Below, piece by piece: positions 7,835-15,734 of a stretch of DNA of 64,000 nt. Origin of the DNA: Paenibacillus cellulosilyticus (GTDB lineage Bacteria; Bacillota; Bacilli; Paenibacillales; Paenibacillaceae); NCBI RefSeq assembly GCF_003182255.1, contig NZ_QGTQ01000003.1, positions 465,557 to 529,556 on the forward strand. The letters run 5' to 3'. The notes under the pieces are model-generated. The model was not told where the DNA came from. It saw only the letters and a program-made list of their open reading frames with translations, and ran no database searches. A program made the translations under genes and the position numbers. Positions within the stretch are counted from its first letter, which is position 1; the number at the start of each line of letters is the position of its first letter.

Positions 7835-8491
7835 ATGGAACAACGTAACAAACAATTAATCATTATCGATGGAATGCCGGGCTCAGGCAAGACCACTTGC
7901 GCAAGCATGCTTGGAGAGAAGCTAACGGCGTGGAACATCCCAAGCAGATGTATTCTGGAGCAGGAACCGCAGCATCCGCTCTTCATTCATGGCTATCGGT
8001 TTGAATCGCTTGAAGAAGAGGAGCAGGCAGATTTGTATATTGGCCTGCTTCAGCAGCGTTACCGGGATTTCGTGGAGGAGCGGCTTCAGAGCGAACAACA
8101 AGTGACGATCATCGAGAGCGTGATGCTTCAAGATACGATTAATTGCGCGCATCATATGGGGATGAACCGCGAGAAGCTGATTGATTTTGTAAACAGCTTG
8201 CAGGAGACCCTTGCGCCATTATCGCCGATGCTCGTGTACTTCTACCATCTGAATGTTGAAGGTCAATGGCGATTCATCTGCGGCGTTCGTGGCAATGAGT
8301 GGGGACCTGTTTCCTTGCATACGGATGAAGATTTCAGAGAAGCAGGAGCATTGTGGGGAGCCAGTCAAGCCTTCGTGAGATCTGTTGTCGACGAGTGGGA
8401 TATTCCGAAGCTCATTATCGAGAATCGTGACTATACGTGGGACGAGTATACGAATCGCATCGTCCAATTCGTTGAGGCGAACGTACGTTGA
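7835..8491 (+). CDS. P-loop NTP-dependent kinase-like protein, substrate unknown
   Basis: 218 residues. The start chosen is ATG at 7835, seven bases after AAGGGGAG, instead of the upstream ATG at 7817 that contains that ribosome site. The N-terminus is a Walker A strand-loop (IIIDGMPGSGKTT), and VTIIESVMLQD looks like the Walker B strand. The layout resembles small-molecule kinases of the AAA_18/thymidylate-kinase-like group. The rest is hydrophilic with no membrane segment. It follows the aminocyclitol genes after a pseudogene and ends in its own terminator, so it may be a separate unit. A phosphorylating self-protection role is possible but unsupported by specific motifs. Confidence 0.65.
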   Translation: MEQRNKQLIIIDGMPGSGKTTCASMLGEKLTAWNIPSRCILEQEPQHPLFIHGYRFESLEEEEQADLYIGLLQQRYRDFVEERLQSEQQVTIIESVMLQDTINCAHHMGMNREKLIDFVNSLQETLAPLSPMLVYFYHLNVEGQWRFICGVRGNEWGPVSLHTDEDFREAGALWGASQAFVRSVVDEWDIPKLIIENRDYTWDEYTNRIVQFVEANVR

Positions 8492-8522
8492 GTTTTTGTT
8501 TTAACTAATAATGGTAGAATTC

Positions 8523-8552
8523 AAGCCATCCTGATAAGGGGTGGCTTTTTCG
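8523..8552 (+). terminator. Intrinsic terminator after the P-loop kinase gene
   Basis: Hairpin with arms AAGCCATCC and GGGTGGCTT followed by TTTCG, 31 bases after the stop. Confidence 0.75.
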
Positions 8553-8701
8553 ATTATGTCCGTTTGGCTAATAAATATGGGCAATTGGTTTATCGGATAA
8601 TATGACAGAATCTTCATCCCTTATGCTATAGACGACGCTGCCGACAGCCACTACACTAGGTAAAGTGTAAAGACTAGACATAATAGGAGCAGGGAAACAA
8701 C

Positions 8702-10093
8702 GTGACAACTTTAGATCGCATTCCATCTTGGAAGAAATTAAGTTTATTCGCCGTCACCTGGCCGATCTTTATCGACTCGGTGCTTCGGATGATGTTAGGT
8801 ACAGTCGATGTGTTCATGCTCAGCCGCATCTCGGATAAAGCGACCGGGGCGGTAGGATTAGCGAATGAAATTATTTTCTTCTGTATTCTTATGTTCGGCT
8901 TCGTTGGCGTTGGTACCAGCGTCGTCGTGTCCCAGTACATCGGTGCAGGACGCGAGAAGGAAGCAAGCAAGATCTCGGCGCTCGCGATTACGATTAACCT
9001 GGTATTCGGTATTCTAGTGAGCATCGCACTCGTCTCATTCGGCGAGCCGCTCATGCGGTTGATGAATTTGAGTCCCGAACAGATTGATATCGCAAGTAAG
9101 TATCTCAAAATCATCGGCGGATTTATTTGGATTGAAGCATTATCCTATGCGGTATCGTCCGTTATTCGCTCGAATGGCAATACGAAGAGTGTTATGTTCG
9201 TGACGCTGGGCGTGAACATTGTTCATATGACCGGCAACTATTTGCTTATCTTCGGTAACTTCGGCTTCCCGGAATGGGGTGTAACAGGGGCGGCGGTCTC
9301 GACCGTAGTTAGTCGACTGCTCGGCATCATTGTACTGTTCGTCATTCTTTACCGTCGTATTCCTTCTCCAATAATGAAGCGGGATTATGTGACGTGGAAC
9401 AGCTCTTATGTGAAGTCGATTTTGAGTGTTGGTCTGCCGGCTGCCGGTGAGCATCTATCGTGGCAGTCGCAGTATCTGATGGTCGTTAGCTTCGTCAATA
9501 TGATCGGCGTTACGGCGCTCAATACGCATGTGTACGTCATGAATGTATCCAACTACTTCATGGCGCTTGCGCTTGCGATCGGGGCAGGAACGGAGATTAT
9601 CGTTGGCCAAATGGTTGGTTCAGGCGATATGCAAGCAGCGTATAAACGGCTTATGCGGAGCGTGAAATTTAGCTTCCTCGTTACATTCGTCATCGTTGGC
9701 ATTGCCTCACTGTTCCGGCATCAGATTATCGGGATGTTCACCGATGACCCTGATATCATTACGGTCGGTGCAACGATATTCTTGCTGTCTGTCGTGCTTG
9801 AGCCGGGGCGGACATTCAACATCGTCATCATCAACTCGCTGCGTGCCGCGGGCGATGCACGCTTCCCTGTTATGATGGGTGTGGTGTCCATGTGGGGCGT
9901 TTCCGTACCGCTGTCGTATTTGCTGGGGGTTCACTTCGGAATCGGGCTGCTCGGCGTATGGATTGCGTTCACCATTGATGAATGGCTGCGCGGGGTCCTG
10001 ATGCTGCTCCGCTGGAGAAGCCGGAAGTGGGAAAGCAAAGCGCTCGTAAAGCCTGTTTCGACATCGGATACGGCTGTTCCGACGCAAGGATAA
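8702..10093 (+). CDS. MATE family multidrug/cation antiporter
   Basis: 463 residues from a GTG start, with AGGAGCAGGG upstream. About 12 hydrophobic segments in two homologous halves, the usual MATE length. Typical features: the TWPIFIDSVLRMMLG first helix, TVDVFMLSRISDKATGAVGLANEI, and the second-half repeat GLPAAGEHLSWQSQYLMVVSFVNMIG. It would export cationic compounds against Na+ or H+. It lies between two terminators, so it is probably monocistronic. Proximity to the aminocyclitol genes raises the possibility of self-resistance, but MATE genes are common and this is weak evidence. Confidence 0.92.
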   Translation: MTTLDRIPSWKKLSLFAVTWPIFIDSVLRMMLGTVDVFMLSRISDKATGAVGLANEIIFFCILMFGFVGVGTSVVVSQYIGAGREKEASKISALAITINLVFGILVSIALVSFGEPLMRLMNLSPEQIDIASKYLKIIGGFIWIEALSYAVSSVIRSNGNTKSVMFVTLGVNIVHMTGNYLLIFGNFGFPEWGVTGAAVSTVVSRLLGIIVLFVILYRRIPSPIMKRDYVTWNSSYVKSILSVGLPAAGEHLSWQSQYLMVVSFVNMIGVTALNTHVYVMNVSNYFMALALAIGAGTEIIVGQMVGSGDMQAAYKRLMRSVKFSFLVTFVIVGIASLFRHQIIGMFTDDPDIITVGATIFLLSVVLEPGRTFNIVIINSLRAAGDARFPVMMGVVSMWGVSVPLSYLLGVHFGIGLLGVWIAFTIDEWLRGVLMLLRWRSRKWESKALVKPVSTSDTAVPTQG

Positions 10094-10133
10094 TCGCTTC
10101 AGCGGAATTTACGGTAGTCGTGCAATAAGTGAC

Positions 10134-10171
10134 GAAAGAGACATTCCTGCGAAGGGATGCCTCTTTCTTTG
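10134..10171 (+). terminator. Intrinsic terminator after the MATE gene
   Basis: Arms AAAGAGACATTCC and GGGATGCCTCTTT with loop TGCGAA, then CTTTG. The stem would also serve in reverse for the convergent Nudix gene. Confidence 0.75.
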
Positions 10172-10218
10172 CGGTGTAACGTGCGCTAGCGCTTTTATAG
10201 CTCATTAGCGGAGAGAAG

Positions 10219-10500
10219 TCACTTTGTAAAATCAAACGATTGTCGGCTCACGGGCAGTGTACCGCTCCGACTCCAATCGACCGCTTGCAATACAAGTGGA
10301 GAGGCAAGAACGGTACTGCCCGTTTCCTCGCGGAACTCTCTAATATGTAAGGATTCCGCGTTTTCCAGCCTTCCACCTGGCAGATCGTATCGCCCCTTAT
10401 AAGGACCGCACATTTTTCGAATAACGAGAAGGTGATTATTCTCCATACAAATGCCATAAACACCTATGTGACGATGAAAAAGAGCTTCTTTCTCTGCCAT
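10219..10500 (-). CDS. Short Nudix hydrolase, probably truncated
   Basis: 93 residues. It opens like a MutT/Nudix protein (IGVYGICMENNHLLVIRK, then YDLPGG) and has a REFREETG end of the Nudix box, but only four residues separate the box Glu from REFREETG where the consensus GX5EX7REUXEEXGU needs seven. The protein stops soon after the next strand, at about 60 percent of the usual 140-160 residues. Both defects suggest a decaying gene or a non-catalytic remnant. ATG start; the ribosome site is GGAGGCC about 6 bases upstream. It faces the MATE gene and lies just downstream of the VOC gene on the same strand. Confidence 0.6.
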   Translation of the reverse strand: MAEKEALFHRHIGVYGICMENNHLLVIRKMCGPYKGRYDLPGGRLENAESLHIREFREETGSTVLASPLVLQAVDWSRSGTLPVSRQSFDFTK

Positions 10501-10559
10501 ACGATGGCCTCCTGGATGGTCATAAGGAACGACTAAGGTTGGTCGTAATGTGAATTTGA

Positions 10560-10934
10560 TTATAACAACTCCAGAAACTCCAATCGGTTGCCGAACGGAT
10601 CGGTCATATAGAACCTCTTAATATTCTCATCCAATCTGGCGTTGTCGTCGATGACTTGAACGCCTTGTTGAAGGACATGTTCGCGCAGCGCTTCGATATT
10701 GTTTACTTGAAACGCAGGGTGGGCCTTGGTTGCAGGCGTAAAGTCTTTCTGAACGCCAATATGCACCTGATGCGAACCACATTGGAACCAAACGCCGCCA
10801 CGAGCTTGGAGTGGTTCGGGTTTCGGCAGCACCTGCCAGCCTAACAAGCCAGTGAAGAAGACGCGAGCTTCCGCTTCGCAGCCCTCTGGAGCGGCCAATT
10901 GCACATGATCGATTCCAGCGAATGTGAATGACAT
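10560..10934 (-). CDS. VOC (glyoxalase/bleomycin-resistance) family protein
   Basis: 124 residues, the standard length for a single two-module VOC protein. IDHVQLAAPEGCE at the start and RFYMTDPFGNRLEFLE at the end are the two conserved VOC strands, with His in the first and Glu in the last as likely metal ligands. HPAFQVNNIEALREHV marks the start of the second module. GAGGTGATT precedes the ATG. Members range from dioxygenases and lyases to drug-binding proteins; the substrate cannot be told. It is likely cotranscribed with the short Nudix gene 59 bases downstream. Confidence 0.85.
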   Translation of the reverse strand: MSFTFAGIDHVQLAAPEGCEAEARVFFTGLLGWQVLPKPEPLQARGGVWFQCGSHQVHIGVQKDFTPATKAHPAFQVNNIEALREHVLQQGVQVIDDNARLDENIKRFYMTDPFGNRLEFLELL

Positions 10935-11017
10935 AGAATCACCTCGTAGTTTTATTTAATGAAACATAGTTTTATTTTTTAATCCTATTGTAATCCAAAA
11001 TTCCCCAACAGGCTATA

Positions 11018-11271
11018 TCAAAATGTAATTACGAGCACAAGCAAATGATGACCGTGCAAATGCATCGGGTGATGACTTGAGCTGTGATTAACGAACGCCG
11101 TCCGAACCAAGTCGCCTTCACGCACCATGAGCATCGGCGTATCCTGGATACTTTGCCGTTGATCGTCAGCGCATAGGAGAAGCTGCCATCATAGGACTCA
11201 GGGAATGTATCGAAATGGTGAAGCCTCACTTCAAGGCTTGTTACGTGAACGTGCCGAGTGGTAAAATGCAT
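11018..11271 (-). pseudogene. Frameshifted fragment of a multicopper oxidase
   Basis: On the minus strand one frame reads SYDGSFSYALTINGKV and then a different frame, after a single frameshift near 11150, reads DTPMLMVREGDLVRTAFVNH and HHPMHLHGHHLLVLV before a TGA at 11018. These are the cupredoxin domain and the HPMHLHGH copper-binding block of a multicopper oxidase (His ligands of the type 2/3 copper sites). The fragment covers only about 80 codons of a protein that is normally 450-600 residues, with no other parts nearby, so it is a remnant. Confidence 0.75.
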
Positions 11272-11326
11272 GAAGTCGTATCATTCGAAATGAAATACAT
11301 ATTTGCATAAAAGGTGGACATATATT

Positions 11327-11944
11327 GTGGGGAAAATGGACGAGATTATATTAGTGGTACCAAGAGAGAAGCTGTTCGCGAGCGAGACGCTTCATTTTCA
11401 TGGTGTAGAGCAGGAGGAGTCGAAGATTGCTGTTCTAGCCGCTAACCTTGCAGACAACTATTCCACGATGCGCCGCGGAGATGCAGAGGAGAACACTGCA
11501 TTCAAACAGCCGATTCCATACTGTGTCATTCGGAGAGGCAGCGAGATTTTCATGTACCGGCGACTTAGCGGTGGTGGGGAAGCGCGTCTGTTCGACAAGC
11601 TCTCGATCGGTGCAGGCGGTCATATGAATGATAATGCCGAGCTGCCAACGTTCCAAGCCGTGCTGCAGGATAATCTGTCTCGTGAGCTGGAAGAAGAGCT
11701 GGAAATTAAAGCGGCGACACGTACGTTCACGACGGTGGGCTTCATTAATGATGATGAGAACGAGGTTGGCAAAGTTCACATCGGTCTTCTCGTCATTCTC
11801 GATATTGACGCTGAAGGTGAAGTGAGCGTTCGCGAAACGGATCAGCTGGAAGGCCAATGGGTAACGGTCGCACAGCTGCGGGAAGAGCCAATCTACTCGA
11901 AGCTGGAGTCTTGGTCGCAGATCGTCACGAAAGTATTAGGTTAA
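11327..11944 (+). CDS. Nudix-like predicted phosphoesterase
   Basis: 205 residues from GTG at 11327, placed 9 bases after AAAGGTGG; an in-frame ATG at 11336 and a TTG at 11303 are alternatives. The middle carries KLSIGAGGHMND followed by a stretched Nudix helix ending NLSRELEEELEI, the layout of the larger Nudix-like phosphoesterases (COG4112-like) in which about 16 residues separate the glycine loop from REL-EEL. It ends with FINDDENEVGKVHIGLL, typical of the same group. Substrate is unknown. It is followed 40 bases later by the NOS gene on the same strand and may be cotranscribed. Confidence 0.7.
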   Translation: MGKMDEIILVVPREKLFASETLHFHGVEQEESKIAVLAANLADNYSTMRRGDAEENTAFKQPIPYCVIRRGSEIFMYRRLSGGGEARLFDKLSIGAGGHMNDNAELPTFQAVLQDNLSRELEEELEIKAATRTFTTVGFINDDENEVGKVHIGLLVILDIDAEGEVSVRETDQLEGQWVTVAQLREEPIYSKLESWSQIVTKVLG

Positions 11945-11984
11945 TGAAGCATGCTAGGGTTAGCACAGATGGAGGCGCAGCAGA

Positions 11985-13112
11985 GTGATGACAGAACTGA
12001 CCGTTGAACAACAACAGCTCATGGATCAAGCGGCGGCCTTCATCCGTCAATGTTATGGAGAACTAGCTAGGGACGAAGCTGATACAGAACGGCGGATCAC
12101 AGAAGTCATGCAGCAAATTGCACGGACTGGGACTTACCGTCATACGACAGATGAACTAACGCATGGTGCGAGGCTTGCCTGGCGCAACAGTAATCGGTGC
12201 ATCGGCCGATTATTTTGGCAATCCTTATCCGTCTTGGATGCGCGTGACGTCGAGACTGCGGATGAAGCGGTAGAGGCGATTTACGAGCATATGGCTTTTG
12301 CTACGAATAATGGACGCATTAGACCGGCGATTACCATCTTCGCACAGGAGCAGGCGTTTAAGCAGGAGAAGGGCCGCAATCTTCGCATCTGGAATCATCA
12401 GCTTGTGCGATATGCGGGTTATGAGCAGCCGGACGGGACGATTATTGGCGACCCGCACTCTGTGCCTTTCACGCGTGTGTGTGAATCGCTTGGTTGGCGA
12501 GGGAAAGGTACGCCATTCGATGTACTGCCGCTCGTGATCGGTACGGAGGAAGGTACGGCGTCGTATTATGTGATTCCGGAGGAGCTGGTGCTGCAAGTGC
12601 CGCTCACGCATCCGACGGAGCCGCGATTCGCAGAGCTTGAGCTGCAGTGGTATGCGGTGCCTTTTATCTCGGAGATGGTGTTAGAAATTGGCGGTATCCG
12701 TTATCCGGCAGCGCCTTTCAATGGTTGGTACATGGGGACGGAGATTGGTGCGCGCAACCTGTCGGATGCGAATCGATACAATATGCTGCGACCCATTGCG
12801 GAGAGATTCGGCTTCGATATGACAACGAACACGTCGCTCTGGAAGGATCGGGCACTCGTTGAATTGAATGCTGCGGTGCTCCATTCGTACAAACGTGCAG
12901 GGGTCAGCATCGTGGATCATCATACGGCAGCCGAGCAGTTTGGACGGTTTGAACAGCAGGAGCATGCGGCAGGACGAACGATTACAGGCAGATGGTCGTG
13001 GCTCATCCCGCCTATGTCGCCATCGACGACAGCCGTTTGGCATCGCGGGTTCGACAACACGGAGCGGGACCCTAAGTTCGGCTACCAGCCAAAGCCATAT
13101 GCAACCGAATGA
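11985..13112 (+). CDS. nos: Bacterial nitric-oxide synthase, oxygenase domain
   Basis: 375 residues, the typical length of the reductase-less NOS of Bacillus and its relatives. It oxidises L-arginine to citrulline and NO using haem, tetrahydrobiopterin or tetrahydrofolate, and electrons from unrelated flavodoxins. Visible: GARLAWRNSNRCIGRLFW with the proximal haem Cys at about residue 72, the arginine-site region PFNGWYMGTEIGARN, and the C-terminal block SWLIPPMSPSTT with the pterin-site Trp. GTG at 11985 is 9 bases after GGAGG; ATG at 11988 is an equal alternative. NO from bNOS protects bacilli from oxidants and antibiotics in known cases. Confidence 0.95.
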   Translation: MMTELTVEQQQLMDQAAAFIRQCYGELARDEADTERRITEVMQQIARTGTYRHTTDELTHGARLAWRNSNRCIGRLFWQSLSVLDARDVETADEAVEAIYEHMAFATNNGRIRPAITIFAQEQAFKQEKGRNLRIWNHQLVRYAGYEQPDGTIIGDPHSVPFTRVCESLGWRGKGTPFDVLPLVIGTEEGTASYYVIPEELVLQVPLTHPTEPRFAELELQWYAVPFISEMVLEIGGIRYPAAPFNGWYMGTEIGARNLSDANRYNMLRPIAERFGFDMTTNTSLWKDRALVELNAAVLHSYKRAGVSIVDHHTAAEQFGRFEQQEHAAGRTITGRWSWLIPPMSPSTTAVWHRGFDNTERDPKFGYQPKPYATE

Positions 13113-13171
13113 TAACAATGCTTGTCATTATTCGTTATACCGACCGATTCACTGGATTGGGATTCGGGTAA

Positions 13172-13232
13172 ACGATATAGGCACTTGAGCTGCGTACAAT
13201 GCGAAGCAGGACACTTCACAAACCTATATCGT
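13172..13232. promoter_or_regulatory. Inverted repeat upstream of uppP
   Basis: ACGATATAGG at 13172-13181 is repeated as its exact reverse complement CCTATATCGT at 13223-13232, 41 bases apart, with the GTACAATGC motif occurring at 13194 and 13237. It lies in the 178-base gap before uppP. It could be an operator pair or an mRNA stem; function unknown. Confidence 0.35.
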
Positions 13233-13290
13233 AGACGTACAATGCTTGTATAACTATTAATGATGCAATTATCGATGTAGGAGGATTCTA

Positions 13291-14088
13291 ATGGATGATC
13301 TCGTAAAAGCGGTCATAATGGGCATCGTGGAAGGATTAACGGAGTTTCTGCCGGTATCCTCAACGGGCCATATGATCGTAACAGGCAACATTCTTAATTT
13401 CTTAGGCGATCCAGAAGGCAACCGGGCGACAACATTCGAGGTTGTCGTACAATTAGGCGCCGTACTTGCCGTGCTGGTGCTCTATTGGAAACGATTCTTG
13501 AAGCTGCTTACCTTCAATCTGAAGGCGCCGGGTTTGAACATTTTACATATCATTATCGGTATGTTCCCTGCCAGTGTGCTCGGCTTGCTGCTGCATGATT
13601 TCATTAAAGATTATTTGTTTGGTCCCAAAACGGTCGTTGTCAGCTTAATAGCTGGTGGTTTATTGCTTATCGGGGCTGAGAAGGTTCGTCGAAAACCTTC
13701 TTCGGAAACATTGGACGATATTACGTATCGGCAGGCGTTCGGAATTGGCTGCTTCCAGATCTTATCCCTATGGTCTGGCTTCTCGCGTTCCGGCTCGACG
13801 ATGGCTGGCGGTATCTTCTTCGGTGTAAGTAAGGCTGCTGCGGCAGAGTTTACTTTCCTCATGTCCGTTCCCATTATGCTTGGCGCAAGCGGCGTCGATC
13901 TGTTGAAAAACCACGATGCGTTGGTAGCTAGTGACGCTGGTCTGTTCTTGGCAGGTCTGTTCACATCGTTTGTTGTTGCAATGATTGCTATCGTAACGTT
14001 CTTGAACCTGGTTAAACGTCTGAGCCTCACTTGGTTCGCATACTACCGTTTTGTACTTGCTATTCTTGTGTTCCTATTGGTTGTGTAA
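13291..14088 (+). CDS. uppP: Undecaprenyl-diphosphatase (BacA family)
   Basis: 265 residues with about eight membrane segments. The enzyme dephosphorylates undecaprenyl diphosphate to recycle the lipid carrier for peptidoglycan, and extra copies give bacitracin resistance. Signature motif 1, IVEGLTEFLPVSSTGHM, and motif 2, SLWSGFSRSGSTMAGGIFFG, are both intact, with the catalytic Glu and Arg in place. ATG is preceded by TAGGAGG. It is monocistronic, followed by a clear terminator. Confidence 0.95.
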   Translation: MDDLVKAVIMGIVEGLTEFLPVSSTGHMIVTGNILNFLGDPEGNRATTFEVVVQLGAVLAVLVLYWKRFLKLLTFNLKAPGLNILHIIIGMFPASVLGLLLHDFIKDYLFGPKTVVVSLIAGGLLLIGAEKVRRKPSSETLDDITYRQAFGIGCFQILSLWSGFSRSGSTMAGGIFFGVSKAAAAEFTFLMSVPIMLGASGVDLLKNHDALVASDAGLFLAGLFTSFVVAMIAIVTFLNLVKRLSLTWFAYYRFVLAILVFLLVV

Positions 14089-14107
14089 TTCAGGAAATGA
14101 CGAGTTC

Positions 14108-14150
14108 CTTGAAAGCTGCGTTCGGCTTATGCCGATCGCGGCTTTTTTTG
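14108..14150 (+). terminator. Intrinsic terminator after uppP
   Basis: AAAGCTGCG and CGCGGCTTT arms with an inner TCGGC/GCCGA stem, then a run of seven T. Confidence 0.8.
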
Positions 14151-14235
14151 TATTGCGTAGGTTAGATGAGGTGGAAGCAACATTTTCCATGTTCATCCGT
14201 CTATGGAGATAGGGTGCGTGAGGGAGGACAGATGG

Positions 14236-15129
14236 ATGAGTGCGAGAGCGATTCTTTTATCGATAGGGATGACCATCGTATTGAGCTCTTGCGGCAGCAA
14301 CGAAAAGGTGCGGCCGAATGGAGATCGTTCTAGTGAACATCAGACTGCAACGACGATAGATACAGCACGTGACAATGCTGCTCCTACGCAGAACTTAGAT
14401 GAATGGATGAAGCCGGAGTTTAATTTATCCTACCAACCGATTGAACTTTCGCCGCTGGAGCAGGTGGAGGTTAAGGATAGTTGGAAGCTGACGAAGACGC
14501 AGTCTTTTGGTCAAATCAATGGGGAAACGGTTACGTTGTCTGTCTACCAAGAGCAAGATGAGGCTTCTATATGCGGCGCGGGCTATGAGCGGATCGTGCT
14601 GCTTGATTATAGGGAAGGGCATTACAAATATATGGGCTGCGGTAATACGAGTCTCGAGTCTGACGATCCTGTACGGGAAGGAACACTGATACTTCTTGAC
14701 TATAGGTCTGCGGACAAAGCCGCTTCAAAGATCGTTCATGGGGCTATAGATGGTGGAGTTAATGGACCTGGTTTGATGACCTACTATGTATACGATCCTG
14801 TGCAAAATCGTTGGTATGGCTTCGATCAGTGGGGCTTGCCAAGTGTAAACGATCTAGACGGGGATGGTACGGAGGAGCTTGTTTTTCAATTTCAGGGTCT
14901 GCATATGAATCCTCCGGACGTATCGATCGGGAGATGGAATGGACCAGGGTTGGAGATAAGCGCAACAGTAACTTCACTGTTAGAGCTGCCAGGTCAATAT
15001 AGAGCAGCCGCAACGGTAGAGGATCATCAGATTGCGTTTTCTATTGATTCAGGTGAAGAGAGTTCCGAGCCGCTATCAACTAGCTATTCGTACAGTCCGG
15101 AACGGCTGACTCGAATGGATGTGAGGTAA
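14236..15129 (+). CDS. Lipoprotein with FG-GAP/VCBS-like repeat, function unknown
   Basis: 297 residues from the ATG at 14236, 9 bases after GGGAGG; the upstream in-frame ATG at 14203 would put charged residues before the signal peptide and is rejected. A short basic start, a hydrophobic segment and the lipobox LSSC mark it as a lipoprotein anchored at the outer face of the membrane. NDLDGDGTEELVFQFQ is the Ca-binding-like DGDG loop found in FG-GAP/VCBS repeats. No catalytic motif was seen. It starts a run of three exported proteins on the same strand. Confidence 0.75.
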   Translation: MSARAILLSIGMTIVLSSCGSNEKVRPNGDRSSEHQTATTIDTARDNAAPTQNLDEWMKPEFNLSYQPIELSPLEQVEVKDSWKLTKTQSFGQINGETVTLSVYQEQDEASICGAGYERIVLLDYREGHYKYMGCGNTSLESDDPVREGTLILLDYRSADKAASKIVHGAIDGGVNGPGLMTYYVYDPVQNRWYGFDQWGLPSVNDLDGDGTEELVFQFQGLHMNPPDVSIGRWNGPGLEISATVTSLLELPGQYRAAATVEDHQIAFSIDSGEESSEPLSTSYSYSPERLTRMDVR

Positions 15130-15202
15130 AGCGGATGCCCTGCAACCTTTCCGCAGCTAATGTCGTTTGGTTGAATAACTGGAAGAGAGAGGGGCAGGGG
15201 GA

Positions 15203-15697
15203 ATGAGAAGGCTGCTTGCCGGTGTGCTCGTTGTTTGTATGCTGTTAGCTGCCGCGGCATGTTCGAACGCTTCGAATGCTAACACGAGGGCAGCGGATCG
15301 CGGAGAGCTGTACAGCTTGGCATTAGACGCGATGATGCCAGAAGACGAAGGTATGAACAGCGGGATGAAATATATCGCCATCGACATGAGCATGTTAGTA
15401 GGCCTCGATGCGGGGGATAAGGCGCAAATGATTAAGTATTTTGCAGAAAAATATAAGATTGAAGCAATGGAAGCAACCTATGAACAGCTAATTGAACAGG
15501 GGCGGCGCAACGAGCAGACGCAGGTGCTGGATGGTGTGCTGTTACGTGTGGAGAAAACGGAGATGACAGCGAAGCGATTTACGGTCGAAAGCTCCAAATA
15601 TCGTGCTGGTGACGGTGCGATAGGAATGAAAGTCGTTGTGGAATATACGCAGGGCAAATGGAAATTGACGCGTGCCGAAAGAACCTGGGTTAGTTAA
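15203..15697 (+). CDS. Small lipoprotein, function unknown
   Basis: 164 residues. MRRLLAGVLVVCMLLAAAAC is a textbook type II signal peptide with cysteine at residue 20. The mature part is mixed alpha/beta, with a beta-rich C-terminus (VVVEYTQGKWKLTRAERTW) like the DUF4878/NTF2-type lipoproteins common in Paenibacillus, but I cannot assign it. GGGGCAGGGGG precedes the ATG. It is 73 bases after the preceding lipoprotein gene. Confidence 0.75.
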   Translation: MRRLLAGVLVVCMLLAAAACSNASNANTRAADRGELYSLALDAMMPEDEGMNSGMKYIAIDMSMLVGLDAGDKAQMIKYFAEKYKIEAMEATYEQLIEQGRRNEQTQVLDGVLLRVEKTEMTAKRFTVESSKYRAGDGAIGMKVVVEYTQGKWKLTRAERTWVS

Positions 15698-15734
15698 CCC
15701 GTTTAGACGCAGATAGAAAGGACGATGCGTTCCA

